Assembly (NCBI GenBank): GCA_947591605.1
Contig: CANQDF010000006.1
Location: forward strand, 1 to 64,000
Source: an uncultured Clostridia bacterium
Lineage (GTDB): Bacteria; Bacillota; Clostridia; Lachnospirales; CAG-274
Direction: 5' to 3'
DNA length: 64,000 bases
Numbering within the stretch: position 1 is the first letter of the stretch; every line of letters begins with the position of its first letter. A program made the position numbers and the translations under genes. Positions 61,503 to 64,000 of the stretch are shown one piece after another. The notes below the pieces were generated by a model, which saw nothing but the letters and a program-made list of their open reading frames with translations, was not told where the DNA came from and did not search any database.

Positions 61503-62180
61503 TCAAAGCTTGTAGCAATGCTCAAGGCTTTCCTCATTGACGCAATGCATTGCATCCCTGCCTATGATATCTGCTTTACAGCCTATGGCATAACCTATCT
61601 CGTTTTTTTCAATACGGCATTCGGTATCTATTTGGTCAAGTATGTTATGCACGGCTATTTTAACGCTTTCCGCATTTTGTATGGCGGATTTAAGCTGAGT
61701 CTTATCCTCTACCTCAATTATAATGTAGAACCTGTCGTCGTTTATATCATATGTATACCAATAATGATAAAACCTGAGCTTTAGCAGCTCTTTGATAAGG
61801 CGTACCATACATTCGCCCTTGTATTCCATAGAGTAATCATAGAGGAGTATCCATGTTTCGCCTACCAGAATGCTGTGCGCAAAAAGCAGTGCGGCAATAT
61901 CATCAACAAGAGAGCCCTTTTTTATAACATTGCCCATTATACCGCCCAGATCGTTGTAAAAGGTGCGGTTTATTTTAAACCACTCGTCCGTGTTTTCGGT
62001 ATAGACCGCAACGTTGAGCCTGCCGTTGTAATCAAAGGAAAAATCAATATAATGTATGTCTATTTCATATTTATTTTTAACCAGCTTTATAATATCATTT
62101 TCAATACCGGTATTGCGTATTTCGTTAAGTATTTCTTCGCTGTTATCCGTATTGGAAAAAGAGTTGTCTGCTTCTGTCAT
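61503..62180 (-). CDS. Unknown protein, 225 aa
   Basis: I do not recognise the family. A mixed alpha/beta soluble protein without signal peptide; the N-terminal ~25 residues are Asn/Ser/Glu-rich. Two similar halves are conceivable: KYEIDIHYIDFSFDYNGRLNVAVYTEN and HYWYTYDINDDRFYIIIEVEDKTQ both have aromatic strands followed by a helix. Four cysteines lie in the last third. ATG 62180 is preferred over one seven codons upstream because GAGGGG (62192-62187) is well spaced. Convergent with the immunity-like gene. Confidence 0.65.
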   Translation of the reverse strand: MTEADNSFSNTDNSEEILNEIRNTGIENDIIKLVKNKYEIDIHYIDFSFDYNGRLNVAVYTENTDEWFKINRTFYNDLGGIMGNVIKKGSLVDDIAALLFAHSILVGETWILLYDYSMEYKGECMVRLIKELLKLRFYHYWYTYDINDDRFYIIIEVEDKTQLKSAIQNAESVKIAVHNILDQIDTECRIEKNEIGYAIGCKADIIGRDAMHCVNEESLEHCYKL

Positions 62181-62432
62181 AAAAATCCCCTCATCATACA
62201 TGAATAAAAAAGCCCCTCGGTTATGGGCTTAATATTCATAATATGGCTGACATATTTACATTATACTATGTACCTGCTAAGCACAGTTACCTATATTCAT
62301 AATAACGAAATTCGGACGAAATGTCAATATTTTTAGGCTTGTTCACAATTTTTTTACATCTTTCTTTCCGTATTGACTTTGCTCAGCGGTTGGTTTATAT
62401 TAAGATAAACAGAAAGTATGGGAGGTTTTGGT

Positions 62433-62918
62433 ATGGGCATAAGCATCAGACCTTATAAAAACGAAGATATAGCAGCTATGGTGTCAATATGGAATGAGGT
62501 AGTAAACGACGGTATGGCGTTCCCTCAGACAGATACGCTTACAATAAGCGGCGGAAGAGATTTTTTCTCCTCGCAGACGCTTACAGCGGTTGCGGAAAGG
62601 GACGGCGTGATACTTGGCCTTTACATACTCCATCCAAACAATATAGGCAGATGCGCTCACATTTCAAATGCTTCATTTGCGGTGGCGTCATATGCAAGGG
62701 GAGAGGGCATAGGCGAGGAGCTTGTCAGACATTGCCTTGCCAACGCCGGCGGTTACGGCTTTAAAATTTTACAGTTTAATGCCGTGGTAAAATCAAATAC
62801 AGGTGCGATCAGGCTTTATGAAAAGCTTGGCTTTGAGCGCCTCGGAGTTATACCCGAGGGATTCTGCAATAAAAACGGTGTATATGAGGATATTGTACTG
62901 TTTTATCACAGGGTGTGA
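62433..62918 (+). CDS. GNAT-family N-acetyltransferase
   Basis: 161 residues with the GNAT fold: SIRPYKNEDIAAMVSIWNEVV at the start, the acetyl-CoA pyrophosphate loop in ARGEGIGEELVRHCL (about 88-102) and NTGAIRLYEKLGFERLG near 127-143. The family transfers acetyl groups to amines, peptides or small molecules; the substrate is unknown, although phosphinothricin-acetyltransferase-like proteins have similar layout. ATG 62433 follows GGGAGG at 62419-62424. Confidence 0.88.
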   Translation: MGISIRPYKNEDIAAMVSIWNEVVNDGMAFPQTDTLTISGGRDFFSSQTLTAVAERDGVILGLYILHPNNIGRCAHISNASFAVASYARGEGIGEELVRHCLANAGGYGFKILQFNAVVKSNTGAIRLYEKLGFERLGVIPEGFCNKNGVYEDIVLFYHRV

Positions 62919-62929
62919 TAAGAAGCCGA

Positions 62930-63007
62930 CGGCTATGAGTGCGCAGAGGTGGGACAAACCTGGCTACCCTTGTTCGTTCCTTGGCGCAAGCGGAGTACCG
63001 ATATAAT
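62930..63007 (+). repeat. ATGAGTRYGCAG element, copy upstream of the radical SAM gene
   Basis: CGGCTATGAGTGCGCAG (62930-62946) and GAGTACCGATATAAT (62993-63007) match the copies at 58.9 and 60.7 kb. Here the middle is enlarged to about 46 nt with GTGGGACAAACCTGGCTACC. Confidence 0.55.
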
Positions 63008-63050
63008 ATACTTGAGTTGAAACGAGAAAATAACAACAATGTTAATTAAA

Positions 63051-63130
63051 TGTGGATAAGCATACGGCTTAAACAGCCTTATGAGCATATTTTTGTGGAT
63101 AATGTGGATAAATTTTATAAGTTGTTCACA
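63051..63130. other. Second DnaA-box cluster
   Basis: TGTGGATAA at 63051-63059, 63094-63102 and 63103-63111 (three perfect boxes on the minus strand) and TTGTTCACA at 63122-63130 on the plus strand, all within 80 bp directly upstream of the radical SAM start codon. Confidence 0.75.
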
Positions 63131-63147
63131 AAAAAGGCGGTGGTTAC

Positions 63148-64000
63148 ATGGATTTTTCGCCGATTCACCCTTTTTACAGTGCCAATGATTTTTTTAGGGA
63201 AAAGGTCGGCGCCAAGCTTGTAAAGCTTGCTGTTGACGGCGGTTTTACCTGCCCCAACAGGGACGGTACCCTGTCATATGAGGGCTGCGCATTTTGCAGC
63301 GGATCGGGCTCCGGAGATTTTGCGGGCAGCAGAAATGACAGCATTAAATGCCAAATAAATAAAATGAAGGAGAAAATGGCGCCGAAATGGGGCACTGATA
63401 ACAAATATATGGCATATTTTCAGGCGTTTACAAATACCTATGCGCCTGTTGAAACTCTGCGCAGCATTTTTTGGTCTGCCGTTGAGTGCGAGGGCGTGTG
63501 TGCCGTTTCTGTGGCAACACGCCCCGATTGTATTGACGATAAGGTGTGCGCTTTGCTTGCCGAGCTGTCAAAAAAAGTATATGTGTGTGTTGAACTGGGG
63601 CTGCAGACAAGCAATGACAAGACGGCGGAGCTTATGAACAGATGCTACGCAACGGAAGTATACCGTGATGCCGTAAAAATGCTTAAAAGCTTTAATTTGG
63701 ATGTAATTACACATATTATACTGGGTTTGCCGGGGGAAAGCCGCAGTGATATGCTCTCGAGCATCGATTATGCGGTAAAATGCGGTACAGACGGGTTAAA
63801 GCTTCAGCTTTTGCATATATTAAGGGGCACAAAATTGGAGGAAATGTACAGGCATAAACCCTTTGACATATTCGGTATGCAGGAATATGTCGATTTTATT
63901 GTATATATAATAGAGCGTCTGCCGCAAAATATAAGCATACACCGCATAACGGGCGACGGCAGCAAACAGCTGCTGGTGGAACCAAAGTGGAGCTTGGATA
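63148..64000 (+). CDS. YhcC-type radical SAM protein (partial, runs off the window)
   Basis: 284 codons are visible and the frame continues past the end. The family-specific iron-sulfur cysteines lie in CPNRDGTLSYEGCAFC (C35, C47, C50), the spaced arrangement of the TIGR01212 family rather than plain CxxxCxxC. Later blocks AYFQAFTNTYAP, VSVATRPDCI, ELGLQTSND and IILGLPGES confirm the TIM-barrel. It probably binds a 4Fe-4S cluster and SAM; the reaction of this family is not firmly known. The upstream 140 bp contain four DnaA boxes. Confidence 0.92.
   Translation, partial: MDFSPIHPFYSANDFFREKVGAKLVKLAVDGGFTCPNRDGTLSYEGCAFCSGSGSGDFAGSRNDSIKCQINKMKEKMAPKWGTDNKYMAYFQAFTNTYAPVETLRSIFWSAVECEGVCAVSVATRPDCIDDKVCALLAELSKKVYVCVELGLQTSNDKTAELMNRCYATEVYRDAVKMLKSFNLDVITHIILGLPGESRSDMLSSIDYAVKCGTDGLKLQLLHILRGTKLEEMYRHKPFDIFGMQEYVDFIVYIIERLPQNISIHRITGDGSKQLLVEPKWSLD

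Noticed and set aside
63174..63637. Short minus- and plus-strand frames at the right edge
   Set aside because: They are antisense or out-of-frame readings of the radical SAM gene, which runs off the window.

Overview
The window looks like a chromosomal segment of an endospore-forming, Gram-positive anaerobe of the class Clostridia. Seen in the sequence: a SpoVS gene, a long-form HPF with a sigma-H-type promoter, infC-rpmI-rplT behind an L20-type leader, an LPXTG surface protein, an esterase with S-layer-homology repeats, strong GGAGG ribosome sites and frequent TTG starts. The SLH-anchored pectin-type esterase suggests a plant-polysaccharide-using gut clostridium; that is inference, and no species call is made.

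Layout. 0.2-9.4 kb: GTPase rbgA, small unknown genes, an XRE regulator, a nitroreductase, tRNA-Trp and tRNA-Ser, a GT-C glycosyltransferase, a pantothenate pair (ECF S-component and coaX), spoVS, an acyltransferase and a small export protein. 9.4-15.4 kb: arginine biosynthesis, argCJBD on the minus strand diverging from argG. 15.4-17.9 kb: an intergenic repeat, two small membrane proteins, and two unknown small genes behind what looks like the decayed tail of a larger gene. 18-25.4 kb: an ABC-F ATPase, then ftsE-ftsX, a PcsB/CwlO-like M23 hydrolase and a secreted beta-propeller protein in one operon. 25.5-31 kb: infC (AUU start)-rpmI-rplT, tRNA-Gly, an aconitase-like hydratase and the SGNH-SLH esterase. 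31-45 kb: an ArsR-controlled metal P-type ATPase, mreB, a Cache-GGDEF-EAL protein, a TPR protein, a MoxR/DUF58/transglutaminase cluster and an NlpC/P60 hydrolase. 45-49.6 kb: a TrpX-type ABC uptake operon followed by two lipoproteins. 49.7-58.7 kb: an aminotransferase, a copper-amine-oxidase-N-type secreted protein and a giant pilin/adhesin of about 2,170 residues. 59-64 kb: a non-coding region with DnaA boxes, hpf, small unknown genes, a GNAT acetyltransferase, a second DnaA-box cluster and the start of a YhcC-type radical SAM gene.

The most unusual signals are non-coding. (1) A roughly 250-370 bp structured repeat occurs three times (15.4, 31.0 and 33.8 kb). Each copy starts just after a stop codon in the same orientation as that gene. 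Its core is conserved while the flanking hairpin stems are swapped for different sequences, and one copy carries nested hairpins inside its stems. (2) A second element (CGGYYATGAGTRYGCAG ... GARTAC) occurs at least three times, each time in the 5' leader of a gene. (3) Two DnaA-box clusters lie 3.5 kb apart, one beside an extremely AT-rich stretch. (4) A C9/A10 homopolymer tract sits in the leader of the giant adhesin. No transposase, prophage or CRISPR array is visible.
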